Assembly: GCA_023974075.1 (NCBI GenBank)
Contig: JAMFTG010000709.1
Span: 1 to 64,000 of the forward strand
Length of the DNA: 64,000 nt
From: Chaenocephalus aceratus
Taxonomy: Eukaryota; Chordata; Actinopteri; Perciformes; Channichthyidae
Reading direction: 5' to 3'
The notes beneath the pieces are model-generated. The model saw only the letters and a program-made list of their open reading frames with translations. It made no database searches and was not told the origin of the DNA. Positions 45,147-55,969 of the stretch are shown here, in pieces (position 1 is the stretch's first letter; every line of letters begins with the position of its first letter). Position numbers and translations under genes: made by a program.

Positions 45147-48100
45147 ATGGAAAGGGAGGTGGTGCTTTGGGCCGTTGTACTTTTTCCAAATGGCGGAGCT
45201 GCAACAGTTCTTGCCAGCTGGTTCAGTCTAAAGGAAGGTACATTGTTATGGCCCCCAAAAAACATGTATTTGAAGGCCCTTAAAGAACACATGACGGCCC
45301 ATAAAGGATGGACCACATATGCGAATGTCCGGCTCTTGATTACTTGTGGTAAGTAGTCACTGCATTACTATTGTCTATTTTCAAGTATATAGGTATCCAC
45401 ACCTTTTTATGGATGGCAGTTTGAATGTGTGTGGTGCCATACCACATATGACATATCTGTCACAAGTGAGACTAGTCAGTAAAATGTCATCCTGTTATTT
45501 TATGCTTTTTCTTTAACAGACTCATTGGAAAAGGCCAAACGATATGAAGAAAAGTATGTGAATACTGGATGTCCAACCACTGATCTGAGCTCTGAGGACG
45601 AAGCAGGTGAACGTGGGAAAAGAAGAGTAAGGTACAGTTGAATTCCTGTAGGAGGTCAGGTTCCATGTCTGGCCTGACTTTAACCCTTATCAGACAACGT
45701 CGCATTGATAAGAAACAGTATGCGTGTACTGTATAGGCTGGAACCAAAAGAACCCAACCGCTCATAAGATGCAATGGAAAAGTGGTCACAGCACTCCCAG
45801 TGTGGAGGAAGCAGGCTTAGGATGTTTACTTTGATCGCTCCCTCTTGAAATATATAATCCTTGGTTTCTGTGTAAACAATAAGTAAAAACCCCACCTCCA
45901 GTCCTGTGATAGACTAGTGTCATCTGTATGTGTACCTGTACGTCAAGCTGCCTCATTCTACAGAAATGGGCCAAATTAGTTCAATTAATGGGAATGTTTC
46001 ATTTTTATTTTCCAGGCCAAATCCTGTGTACATGGAGTCAGATGGGGAGTCAGAAACCAGCTGTGTGAAGAGAAGATTTGCCAAGCCACCTGATGTTCAT
46101 TGTCCTACAGTGCTCCTAGAATCTAGCCAGTATCCCTCAGTACCAACCCCAAATGCAAGCAGTGGTATGTCATTACTTATTAAAATGGCAGAAACAATAT
46201 GTAATTGCATGTGAGCTTTAATTTACAAGCATTGTTATGGAAATCTAGGACCCAACACAGCGCTTGAGAGTACAAGTCAAATGATCAAAACAAATAAATG
46301 GTGAATCAAGCAAAGCTGTCTTTTGGTTATTTATTTGAAGCTTCAAATACACGATATAATAATATATTGTCACCGGTCGGGCAGAGTATGGAAAGTCTGC
46401 CCGAGAGTGCGCAGAACAATGGAAAAGCAAAGGTTATATAGAAAAGGAGTGGGAAAGAGAACAATCTGGGTTCACACAGTCAGATTGTTGATGAGACACC
46501 CAGTGGCCTTGAGTAGATAGCATAACGGAACTTTGTGTGACTGTGTATGAGTCTCCCAGTCTGCTGAAACAGCTGTGGCCTTGCAGAGACTGGGAAACTC
46601 ATAAGAGAATATAATAGAATAATAATGGTAAAAGCACAACAAGAGGAAATAAGAAGCATTTGGTTTAAACATATGAAAGATATAATAAGGATAGATATAA
46701 GGATGATAATAATAAAATTTTCCACTACATTCCCCCCTTTTGATCATACTTGATCAATAGAAAAAACAAATGATAGGATAGACTGATATAACACATCAAT
46801 GAATACACTCCATCGCTGGTTTAAGTAAACACATCACAAATATATCATAGAAAACTGGCTGTTTTTGTGGAGGACAGACTCCAATATAATGTAAGCATAA
46901 GAGAGGAGATACACACATGATTATATTGATAAATCGGAATCAGACTCTTCTGATTCTAGCTGATCTATCTCACTGTGGCGCAAAGGATTGTCTTGTAATG
47001 GAATAGTAGTATACTGAACGAAAGCTAACAGGTTGTTAAGATGCAGCACGGTGTCAGTGATGTTCTTGGTGGCGTCGGGAATGTAAGTGCAACAGGAGTC
47101 ACCGATCACATGACACAGGCCACCCTTTGAGGCGAACCAAAGGTCAAGAGCGAATTGGTGCTGCATGAGCATGTTCCTAGAGGCTATTATGAATGGGGTC
47201 AATGCCTGGAAGCCTTGCGTCGTCTCATAAGTCAGATTCTCTAGCCGGACGTGTAAGGTATCTATTTTATGGGCATTGTTTACTCTACCCCACCATGGGA
47301 ACAGGCCACCCATGAATTTAGCTCCAGCGGACGTCAGATCTCTTTTTACCTTGTGGTGGTCGGGGTGTTGGAACTCTGGGTAATGATGTGTCGTGTGCAT
47401 TAAGGACGTGAGTACAGTGACTGCTGGATTCAAATCCACTAGAGTGCATGTCCCTATCCAAAGGGGAGCCAGAACTTGATAGAGCTTGTTGCCGCACAAC
47501 CAAACGTAATCTTCTGGCGCGCTAAACCCAGCATCACTGGGCCAGGCCAGTTGGAGGGAGATATGTTTAACATCAGGGAATGCTACGTTAGAAAGGATTC
47601 TTTCAGGGGCACCAGATATGTGACAATACGAGATTTTGTAAGCACCGTCACCGCATGTGTTCCGTAGGATGCGAGTACAACCAGTAGTAGTGCCTAGGAA
47701 AAAATAAGGTGGTGTAAGAGACGTTTTGTGGTAAACTCTCTGGATGCAGAGGTTGTGTTTCATCCCTCTCAAATGACTGGGGTGCACATGGCTGATGGGT
47801 TGGTACTTTGCGTATGTGGTGTCAAGCGTGGATGCACGCAAAGAGGAGTTAGACCGATTGCTGCATGGTGGGGGAAGCTGCCTAGCATAACGCCACTCGG
47901 TTACGCTGTCTTCAACCTTGATGGGCCTTGTCAGAGCCATAAACGCACAGAGGTGTTCAACCTGGGTCAGAGAGCGCGGACGAACTGGCACGGACATTGA
48001 TGAGTCCTGGTGGAAAAGGGTGCATGCATAACATGACCCATTTTGTCCTGCGGCCTGCAAGAATGATCTCAGAGTGTGCCACCAGACGTTACAGGTGATC

Positions 48101-51100
48101 CCATTACTGGTCTGACCCACATCAATGTTGCTATGGTCGTTATCGCCTATGTATAGATTAAATGTAGATGTACCTATGGATGTCAATAGTGGCGTCAAAG
48201 GTTGCTTACGTTTTTCCGGGTCTGAGTTTTGGGCGCGATGTCTATGTAAAATGTGCCACACGGGTCGGCGCCGGATACATACATACAGACAACAAAATAA
48301 AATAAATGTGGTTCGCCCTGCTTTCCCCATGTACCTCTTAGATACCTCGATTTTGGCTGACATGCTGTGTGCTGAAATGGATACATAAAATATAGGACTA
48401 GTCCTAACACAACTATCATGGCAAGTATGCAGAGGAACCATTCTATGAGTGTCCAGGCTCTCCAGTAGCATTCACATTGCTCACGGTTGCGTTGTCGTCT
48501 CTCCAGGCGAGCCCTCATCACGAGGGGGAAATGTTCCATGGAGTGTGTGAGTGTATTCTCTCGGTCGATTTCGTGACACGGACCGTCAGACTTCGCACAC
48601 TGATAACACAAACGAGGAACCAGAGAGCATATGGAACCGCTCAGCTGGCACTCGCTCGTGACACCTTGTGTGTAGTGTGTTTTGGTGTATGTAGTGCAAG
48701 TGTGGTGCTGGTGGTGACTAGGACACGTCACTTGTTGTCATCTGTTGGTGACTTGGACACGTCACTTGTTGTCATCTGTTGGTGACTTGGACATGTCACT
48801 TGTTGTCATCTGTTGGTGACTTGGACATGTCACTTGTTGTCATCTGTTGGTGACTTGGACACGTCACTTGTTGTCATCTGTTGGTGACTCGGACACGTCA
48901 CTTGTTGTCATCTGTTTCTATCGTTTCTCCTTTCCTGTGACCACGACCTTGCAGTGGCTGGCGTGGACCCATGTAGCTCTCTCGGCGACCTTGACCGCTG
49001 TCTGGGTGACGAGAAGTACCTGGTAGGGACCTTGCCAACAATTGGATTTCCAGCTCTTTCTCCGGAAATCCTTGACCAGCACGAAGTCGCCGGGTTGGAG
49101 ATGGTGAAGTGGACCAGTGGCAGTCGCTAAAGTGGATGATAGGTTAACAGAATATGACAACATAGCATCCTCACACAAAGTTGTGGAGGGAAGAGGACAT
49201 CCTGGAGCCTTGAGTCCAATCTGTGGAGGAGCCCCAAAAAGGATTTCAAATGAGCTGAGTTGACTCCGTGTTCTTTTCCGCATCCTCATGTACATCAGCA
49301 CAATGGGCAGAGCTTGTGTCCATGACAGACCTGTGTCTGCACAGCATTTTGCTAGTTTGTAATTTTGCATAATGCATAATGCAGATTAGCATGCTTCACA
49401 GTGCTTTTGAGCTGTTACTGTGAACCCCCTTGTGAACCACTCCTGATTTATAGACTCTAACATCCCCCCTTTTGACACATGATCCCACCCATGTGTCAAC
49501 TTAGCGAAATGAGGGAAAAAATGTCTGGGAAGACATGGATTGGAATTTGGGCCAACCCAAAAAACAGCCCCAGCAGCCTTCCATTGAGCCTTCTCAACTG
49601 GCGTAGCTAGCTGCTGCATGGAAGTCAGTGATGACATTTTGTCAGTAAAGGAGGAGACAGGGATTTTAACAAATGAGTGTGCGTGAGGTGCGAGAGGATG
49701 CGGAAAAGAACACGGAGTCAACTCAGCTCATTTGAAATCCTTTTTGGGGCTCCTCCCTTAGGAAATCCGAACATTTCCGTCCATATATTTAATTTAGACA
49801 GACTTTCTTCACCATATTTTGCTCGCATGACATCAACTATCGGACCCTCAGGAGGCTGTACATACCCCCTCCCCTGCTTTGCCCCCATAGCAAAGTCTTT
49901 GAAAGTGTCACCAAAACACTCCGTGTCACCAAAACACTATTTTTCATCCGTCGATGCTAGATATGCCAAATATCTCTGTTTTCGAGCAGTCCCTCTCCTG
50001 ATGTCATGGAGTTTTAATTACGTTTAACTTTAAACAATTTAGACTTTGCACATCTCACCGAGTATTGAAAGCCCTTTGAGTTCGTTGGATCTCGTGAAGT
50101 CAATCGGTTCCACCCCTCGCGCTGGTCCCCTCGTCCCGTACGTTTTATGTCGGGGTAGAGGAGGATCCAAGATCCCGGAGCTAGCAGCCACCAGCGTCCA
50201 GAGGTTTCCCCGATAAAACAAACAGAGATCCTGCCGACAACGCCATTTGTTATGGAAATCTAGGACCCAACACAGCGCTTGAGAGTACAAGTCAAATGAT
50301 CAAAACAAATAAATGGTGAATCAAGCAAAGCTGTCTTTTGGTTATTTATTTGAAGCTTCAAATACACGATATAATAATATATTGTCACCGGTCGGGCAGA
50401 GTATGGAAAGTCTGCCCGAGAGTGCGCAGAACAATGGAAAAGCAAAGGTTATATAGAAAAGGAGTGGGAAAGAGAACAATCTGGGTTCACACAGTCAGAT
50501 TGTTGATGAGACACCCAGTGGCCTTGAGTAGATAGCATAACGGAACTTTGTGTGACTGTGTATGAGTCTCCCAGTCTGCTGAAACAGCTGTGGCCTTGCA
50601 GAGACTGGGAAACTCATAAGAGAATATAATAGAATAATAATGGTAAAAGCACAACAAGAGGAAATAAGAAGCATTTGGTTTAAACATATGAAAGATATAA
50701 TAAGGATAGATATAAGGATGATAATAATAAAATGTTCCACTACAGCATTTAGTTCCTCCATCAATACATTCAAACATCAGTCATGTGATATGTGTTCAAA
50801 AGTTACAGCATCCATTATTCCTGTCTTTTGTTCCCTTTTAGCCTCTGGAAGAAGCCACTCGGAGAATGTTCTGTCACTTCACCAGGCTGATAATGGTAAG
50901 TGAACCACTTCACACTAGGGATCGACCGATATGGATTTTTCAAGGCCGATACTGATAATTAGTAATCAAGGAGACCGATAAACGATACTTGGAACCGATA
51001 TACATTTGCAGTAATATCAGAAAATCTTGGTCTCAAAATGTAGAATAACACAAACTCCAACACAACTTCTTTGAAATGCCTTTTTATGTTTGATGAACTT

Positions 51101-54100
51101 TTCAACATCTTAAAACTGGTTTCCTCTCTGTGACCCTGAGTAAAGTAAATGAAATAAAAATAAAAACTACTAAAACTTGTTCTGAACTTCTGATATTTGA
51201 GTCTCACTCATTTAGTAGTCCCAATTCAGCAGCACCAGATTGTGGTGCAGAGTTGCTGCGAGGCTCCACTAGCAGCCCCCCCTCACAGTTTATCCGCTGC
51301 GAGACGCTACCCGCGTCCCTGTGTAACTGGGAAACTGATAGAATTGGATCGGGACATTGCTCGTGAACACAGAGTGGTGACTGCAACCAGAGAAACGGCC
51401 GCATCAGATCCAAAGTTTTATCGGCAATTTGATTTAAAAAAAAAGGCCGATAGCAATAATCTGTAAAATGCGGAATATCGGCCTCGATAATCGGTCGACC
51501 CCTACTTCACACTACTACCTCCGGGCGGACAGTATGTAAATGTGCTTTGTCCGAGTTACAGCATTCATAGTTCATGGTTTGTGTTCTCTCATTGTAGGTT
51601 TTTGTGGAAGCTATTTGGCGGAGTTGGACCAGTCAATGGACCACTGTAATGATGGTAAGTAAACTAATGGTGTAAAAGTTAGGCACATTCATGTGGCTGC
51701 CGATGAGAATTTATTCAGGACACCGGAAATATGATCCAATGTTTCAGTCTGTCCGAAACGTTGGTCATATTTTCTGTATCCTGAATAAATTGTCATCGGC
51801 AGCCACTTGAGTGCACCCCTCGTTATTAAGTAGACTAATAGGCTATTATGTCTTTTTTATCTTTGGATCACAGGAATTATCAGCACCTTAGGTGGGAAAC
51901 TATTCTTTAATTACTTACTCGGTAGTCAAGTGTGTTCATCCCACAGGTCTCCTTTATCTAAAGTTGGAAAGTAACTATATGGGGCTAGCTAGGTGCAATT
52001 GCTATATGGTGCTCATGGATAACAACTTTGATAGTGCTCATTTGCCTTATTTAGTTATTTCTGTCTTTTTCTAGGATTGCCAACATATAACTCCAGCCCC
52101 TACCACGCTATGCCATTACAGAAAGCAAGGAATGTCCCAAATTCATGTTCAATATAAATAATTAATACCAGCTCAATGGCCTTGTGGTTAGTGTCCGCCC
52201 TGAGATTGGGAGGTTGTGAGTTTGATCGCCGACCGAGTCATACCAAAGACTGTTAAAAATGGTACCCGATATCTCCCTGCTTGGCACTCAGTACCAAGGG
52301 TTGGATTGGGTTAAGTCCCTGCGACATACTAGCATCATGTCCAGGGGGCGTACTTGTACATCATGCTGCGGAAACAGGATATCGGCTCCTATGGGCCAAT
52401 GGTTCCCATGGCTTACTTATAAACAATTAATAATGGTGTCTTATCTTTTAGACGGCGGTGCCAGCTATGCACATGGCTCAAGATTAGCTGACTTCAGCGC
52501 ACCGGGCTTGGCTCACCTGACCCCGCAGTACCCATCCCACCCCCCTTCAGCTCCAGAAACACCACGGGGGAGATTATATGGAGGGGAATCAAGCCGAGTG
52601 TTGAAAGGCAAGTATCATTTTCTGAGCAGGTTCTTAACCGTACTGATGCCTTCTGAATTGAGAAACCTATCCCTTGTGACTTTCCCATCTTTTCATGTTT
52701 TTTGTCATGGTGTTAAGGCTTAAAATGTAAGCACTTAAACCTGCACTATGTAACTTTTTTGTGATTACAATGTTATTTTGTCCAATCTGTATGGTAGTGT
52801 TAATACAATATAGCTTACAATTGGGGTGGTTGATTTTGGTCTCCCTGCTCTTCTATTGAGACATTTAGATCCTTTATCTAGGTGAGACATGACCTTGGTT
52901 TGACAAAAATTATGACTTTATGGTCAATTTCTCCCCCGAGCAAGCAGGCAGGCTCTATAAGCTCAGTGGTAAATATTTCAGCAGTTGTGCTGGAGACCTG
53001 TGTTTAGGGTAGAATAGGAAAGTTACATAGTGCAGCTTTAATGGTTACTGTTGGCAAACCCTTATCAGTGAGTTACTTAGTGTCATTCTAAATGATTGGA
53101 AAGTAAAAATCTATCCTTGAAATGTAAATTAAAACCTTTTTTTTTTTTTTTTTCAAGACATTGCTGCCATGAGAACCACGAAAATGCTTACCGAGCTATG
53201 TATGGAGGTGAAGCAGATCTCACGTGACATTATCTTTATAAAGACGGAACTTGCTAAACTGAACATTCATGGAGCTGGACCAGAGTCACAAGAAGACAAC
53301 TTTCCCATAATGGTTCCACTCATCAACGAGGAGAAGTTTGATGAGACTGAAGCTGCTCTGAGGGAGGAAGCAATCCGTCGAAAGATGGTGAACAATTTTT
53401 ACACAAAGCATTTTCTCTATAATCTGTTGAGGCTTCTAATATTTTCTGTATGCATTTGCAGGTATCCTGTGGATCCTTATAAGTTTTAAAAGTCTTACAT
53501 TTCTTGTTTGAAATCTTAAGGGCTTATGTCTGGAATTGTAGGAGTGGATGCATTACATTTATTTTTCACTTGGATGTGTGTTTGACAGAAATATTGTAAA
53601 AATACGCCTCGCGAATCACAATCATATTTTTCTTAATCAATATTTCACAATTTCTTTAGGATTGCCAATTTGGTTGATGGCATTGTTTGTCGATTAGTTT
53701 GGACACAGTAGTGGTCTTATTTCTTCCTTAGAGGTAATACAAATGTGTTCAAATTCATTACATTTGTATTTATTTATAAATGAGAAGATGTCTATTTACA
53801 TAGTACACTGTAGCACACTAACCATTTTCTCTTGTCTGTTAAGATTACCCGCCTGGCATTAGTCAGAGGGACCAACTCGGAAAATATGATCCGGCGAATG
53901 CTATCCGCTGCCATGACAAACAGTCTAGCCTGCATCTTCAACTGGGTGGGAAAGGGAGAGAAGAGGGCCTTCAAGGACACGCTGATAAAGGACTGCATGT
54001 TTGGTGAGCCTGCACCTCAAAATACTAGGTTTACTACTTTACAACAGATTTGGCAAATATTGAATTTAATTCATAAGTCTTTTAAATGTCTTTCTCAAGT

Positions 54101-54721
54101 TGATAAGAATGGATGCAAAATGCATCCATTCTTATCCTTATCTTCATATAAGTGGTCCTCATTAATGCTCATAATAGGATGGCAGCATTTCTGTCTACTC
54201 GCTCTGCATCTCAAAGGTGGGCTGTGGACAGTTCAGAATCCTGCCTACCAGTGACATTATTCCTAGCTATTGGAAATGACCATTGATGATGTCACTGATG
54301 GGCACGTTTCTGAACTGTCCACTACCGTCCTCTGAGACACAGAGCGAGTAGACATAAATGATTAATAATGTGAATCAATTATATGAAGATGGGGTTGATG
54401 GGTGAATTGCTCAATTAAGGCCGCCTGAAAACCTAGTACACTAAACAGTACACACTGGAACGCATCCATTGCAGCTTTCTTCTTCTTATTATTTCAATAA
54501 ACAAACAAAAAAATGTAACTTCTTTTTTTTCAGCTGCTGCTCGTCAATTTGACCGCAGGCTGACGGAATTGACATTCAGGGTTGGAGTGCAGAAGTGGCT
54601 GCGTTACGCACCAGAGAGGAATGGCGGGGGTACCAAGGAAAAAATAGTTAAACAGACATTGTTTAAATTTGAGGTGTTTTCTTTCATGTTGAACTGGGGT
54701 CTTATAGATCTGAGTTTATAG
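45147..54721 (+). CDS. DUF4806-type transposon companion gene, multi-exon
   Basis: Exons, all with in-phase GT-AG junctions unless noted: 45147-45348, 45520-45631, 46016-46164, 50842-50895, 51598-51654, possible 18-nt microexon 51874-51891, 52452-52607 (GC donor), 53158-53387, 53844-54003, 54534-54721. The first exon encodes MEREVVLWAVVLFPNGGA...ASWF...LLWPP...WTTYANVRLL, then SLEKAKRYEEKY and TTDLSSEDE. This is the usual N-terminus of DUF4806 proteins. The last exons carry PIMVPLINEEKFDETEAAL, MIRRMLSAAMTNSLACIFN, WVGKGEKRAFKDTL and a basic tail, matching the DUF4806 domain itself. It is the second gene of the transposon, 90 bp after the transposase stop. Function unknown. Introns host an ERV, a hAT element, a hairpin element, a SINE and a TTAA element, yet no coding exon is visibly broken. 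Splicing was inferred by eye. Confidence 0.75.
46233..46729 (-). repeat. ERV 3' LTR
   Basis: On the minus strand it holds a TATA-like tatataacc (+ 46432-46440) and an AATAAA-type signal (+ near 46327-46334). One difference from the 5' LTR is visible (T at 46720 against G). Confidence 0.93.
46730..46741 (-). promoter_or_regulatory. ERV polypurine tract
   Basis: Minus-strand AAAAGGGGGGAA directly abuts the 3' LTR, the place where plus-strand DNA synthesis is primed. Confidence 0.9.
46921..48471 (-). pseudogene. ERV envelope (SU-TM), damaged
   Basis: The frame covers surface and transmembrane subunits. A CYAC motif in SU, a basic cleavage site HHKVKR, and CHVIGDSCC (the CX6CC motif) preceded by a heptad-like helix identify a gammaretrovirus-type envelope. 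The leader with its hydrophobic segment is in another frame (48195-48731), so at least one frameshift lies near 48.20-48.25 kb. After the CX6CC region only about 60 residues follow, ending in an acidic tail, and no membrane-spanning segment is visible. The membrane anchor thus appears deleted. The first residues of this frame, upstream of the true SU, are out-of-frame sequence. Confidence 0.82.
48195..48731 (-). pseudogene. ERV envelope leader segment
   Basis: The frame encodes a long leader with an Arg-rich stretch (RARLERRQRNRE) followed by one hydrophobic helix (FLCILAMIVVLGLVLYFM), then the start of SU with PCGTFYID before the frame is lost. The 5' part of this open stretch (above about 48640) is probably not coding. 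Confidence 0.7.
48714..48917. repeat. 34-bp minisatellite, ~6 copies
   Basis: Unit cgtcacttgttgtcatctgt plus tggtgacttggaca, between the integrase end and env. Copies differ by c/t at one or two positions. Confidence 0.95.
48918..49370 (-). pseudogene. ERV integrase C-terminal part
   Basis: The frame contains LSSFEILFGAPP, PGDFVLVKDFRRKSW, WQGPYQVLLVTQTAVKV and WVHASHCK, the C-terminal integrase region of gammaretroviral pol. The DDE core upstream is missing: the piece begins a few codons into the region after the last catalytic residue. Confidence 0.88.
49386..49680 (-). pseudogene. ERV integrase N-terminal (zinc) fragment
   Basis: KLTHGWDHVSKGGM with a following HCEAC reads as the integrase HHCC zinc domain, preceded by KAQWKAAGA from the end of the RNase H region. 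The frame ends at 49386, next to the C-terminal piece, so roughly 200 codons of catalytic core were removed. Confidence 0.78.
49697..49757 (+). repeat. inverted 60-bp integrase duplicate inside ERV
   Basis: On the plus strand this stretch encodes RMRKRTRSQLSSFEILFGAP, the same residues the minus strand encodes at about 49226-49285. It joins the integrase zinc piece to the gag start, marking a rearrangement junction. Confidence 0.9.
49757..49888 (-). pseudogene. ERV gag N-terminal fragment
   Basis: Minus-strand ATG at 49886-49888 opens a 44-codon frame starting MGAKQGRGYV, with Gly2 as expected for myristoylated matrix protein, followed by AKYGEESLSKL. It ends at the inverted integrase piece. 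Identity as gag is inferred from its position after the leader and the Met-Gly start. Confidence 0.65.
50228..50245 (-). promoter_or_regulatory. ERV primer-binding site, tRNA-Ser type
   Basis: Two bases inside the 5' LTR, minus-strand TGGCGTTGTCGGCAGGAT differs at one of 18 positions from the complement of the 3' end of vertebrate tRNA-Ser(AGA) as I know it. Confidence 0.75.
50248..50744 (-). repeat. ERV 5' LTR
   Basis: Partner of 46233-46729. The gcat target copy follows at 50745. Confidence 0.93.
50916..51504. mobile_element. 589-bp nonautonomous hAT element
   Basis: Ends tagggatcgaccgata and tcggtcgacccct(a) are inverted repeats. Perfect 8-bp target copies cttcacac lie at 50908-50915 and 51505-51512. 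It sits in an intron of the DUF4806-type gene. Confidence 0.94.
51693..51806. mobile_element. 114-bp hairpin MITE
   Basis: gtggctgccgatga ... tcatcggcagccac with further pairing of atttattcagga and tcctgaataaat. Intronic, noncoding. Confidence 0.85.
52168..52419 (+). mobile_element. tRNA-derived SINE
   Basis: A pol III-type head (tggccttgtggttagtgtcc as box A region, ggttgtgagtttgatc as box B region) is followed by the tRNA-unrelated body with ccctgcttggcactcag and ccaagggttgga, typical of a widespread fish SINE. Flanks taaataattaata (52155) and taaacaattaata (52420) form a 13-bp target duplication with one mismatch. It is not a functional tRNA gene. Confidence 0.88.
52739..53037. mobile_element. 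299-bp TTAA-site MITE
   Basis: acctgcactatgtaac ... gttacatagtgcagct, flanked by TTAA on both sides (52735-52738, 53038-53041). TTAA targets fit piggyBac or Kolobok transposases. Intronic. Confidence 0.88.
54138..54394. mobile_element. foldback element
   Basis: Arms with tctgtctactcgctctgc and gtggacagttcagaa pair with ttctgaactgtccac and agagcgagtagaca, and outer atcttcatata motifs also pair. Intronic, between the last two exons of the DUF4806-type gene. Confidence 0.8.
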
Positions 54722-54861
54722 TTAAGACTGCCTTTCCACCGAGTATGACAACCCCGTTTGCAGTTGCCAGGTTTTTATGTCATCTGGAGTTTCAGAGCAA
54801 ATATAACTTGAACTACAGTTGATGGCCAGATCATTGTCTCTAAGGAGCTCCCTCCACTTAA

Positions 54862-55642
54862 AGGTCCCATGTCATGCTTTCCCGGTTCTGACCCGTCCCC
54901 TTGTGTTATGTAGCTTTTTCTGCATGTAAACGGTCTGCAGAGTCAAAAACCCTCAAAGTACACCCTGTAGGGAGTAAAACTCTAACACAGAAAATGCATG
55001 TCTCTGCTGCCCCAGAACTTCTTCCTGAGTAAAGTGACGTAACGGGCATAGTTGCGTAACACACACTCTCACTCAGCCTTATCTTTTCTCAGCTGCGGCT
55101 CCGTGGATTTACACACACTGAGTGTGTGTCTGTGTCTCGCTGATGTTCAGCTGTAACAGTGGTGAACATCAGTGATTATATGTTACAAGGGCGTTAGCAA
55201 CCAGAAAATGACACCAGTAATGACAAACTGATGAGAATGCTGCGTGGGGTCTGGGTACCGTGTTGGCGGGATGTTGCGGGGCTCGCTGCTCGGCTCGAGG
55301 AGCAGACGTGTGAGCTGGATTACTGGTGTCGTTTCCTGGTTGCTGCGTGGGGTCTGAGAGACAGCGAAACACAGAGGAACTTAGCCTGAGCACACAGACA
55401 CACACTCAGAGCCGCGGATGAGAAAAGATAAGGCTGAGTGAGAGTGTGTGTTACGCCACTATGCCCGTTACGTCACTGAGGAAGAAGTTCTGGGGCAGCA
55501 TAGACAGGTATTTTCTGTGTTAGAGTTTTACTCGCTACAGGGGGTACTTTGAGGGTTTGTGACTCTGCAGACCGTTTACATGCAGAAAAAGCTTCATAAC
55601 ACAAGGGGACGGTAATAACCAGAAAAGCATGACATGGGACCT
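54862..55642. mobile_element. 781-bp TTAA-site element with long inverted repeats
   Basis: aggtcccatgtcatgc ... gcatgacatgggacct with TTAA at 54858-54861 and 55643-55646. Arms are long: blocks such as acacactctcactcagcc and ggctgagtgagagtgtgt pair hundreds of bases apart. It lies downstream of the DUF4806-type gene. No transposase. Confidence 0.9.
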
Positions 55643-55969
55643 TTAAGAGAAACTTTAAATCGATATTTTGACCACAGCTATGAGGACGAGCAGGTTGCCA
55701 GAACTGGCAAGCGCCTTTCTTATTTTATTTGCCAACCTCTGATGTTATCTTGAATTCAGTTTTGTTATTTCCGCCATGGTGCAAGGCTGTTATTAAATGT
55801 TCCACCCCCAGTCAAACATTCCTTCATTAGTTGCGCTGACAAGTGACCTTAAGAGACATTGTTTTTCGTGCTTGTGGACAAAAGATGTTAAAGATGTTCA
55901 TATCATTGAATCTGAATAAATAACTGAATAAGTAATAGGCTCTTTTTTTGTTTGTTCATTTTAGTTTAT

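Larger units (their letters stand above)
46233..50744 (-). mobile_element. gammaretrovirus-like ERV, young and internally deleted
   Basis: Two 497-bp LTRs (46233-46729 as 3' LTR and 50248-50744 as 5' LTR in the minus-strand reading) differ at one base that I can see. They begin TGTAGTGG and end CCATAACA on the minus strand. Target copies gcat (46229-46232, 50745-50748) give a 4-bp duplication, as in gammaretroviruses. A tRNA-Ser-like primer site and a polypurine tract are present. Only a gag start, two integrase pieces and an env remain; protease, reverse transcriptase, RNase H and the integrase catalytic core are gone. It lies antisense in an intron of the DUF4806-type gene. Confidence 0.94.

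Noticed and set aside
52168..52240. A tRNA gene
   Set aside because: The pol III boxes belong to a SINE with a tRNA-unrelated tail and target duplication; no cloverleaf is evident.
53844..54254. Readthrough frame past 54003
   Set aside because: A good donor at 54004 and an in-phase acceptor at 54533 fit the DUF4806 domain better; the extension is intron.
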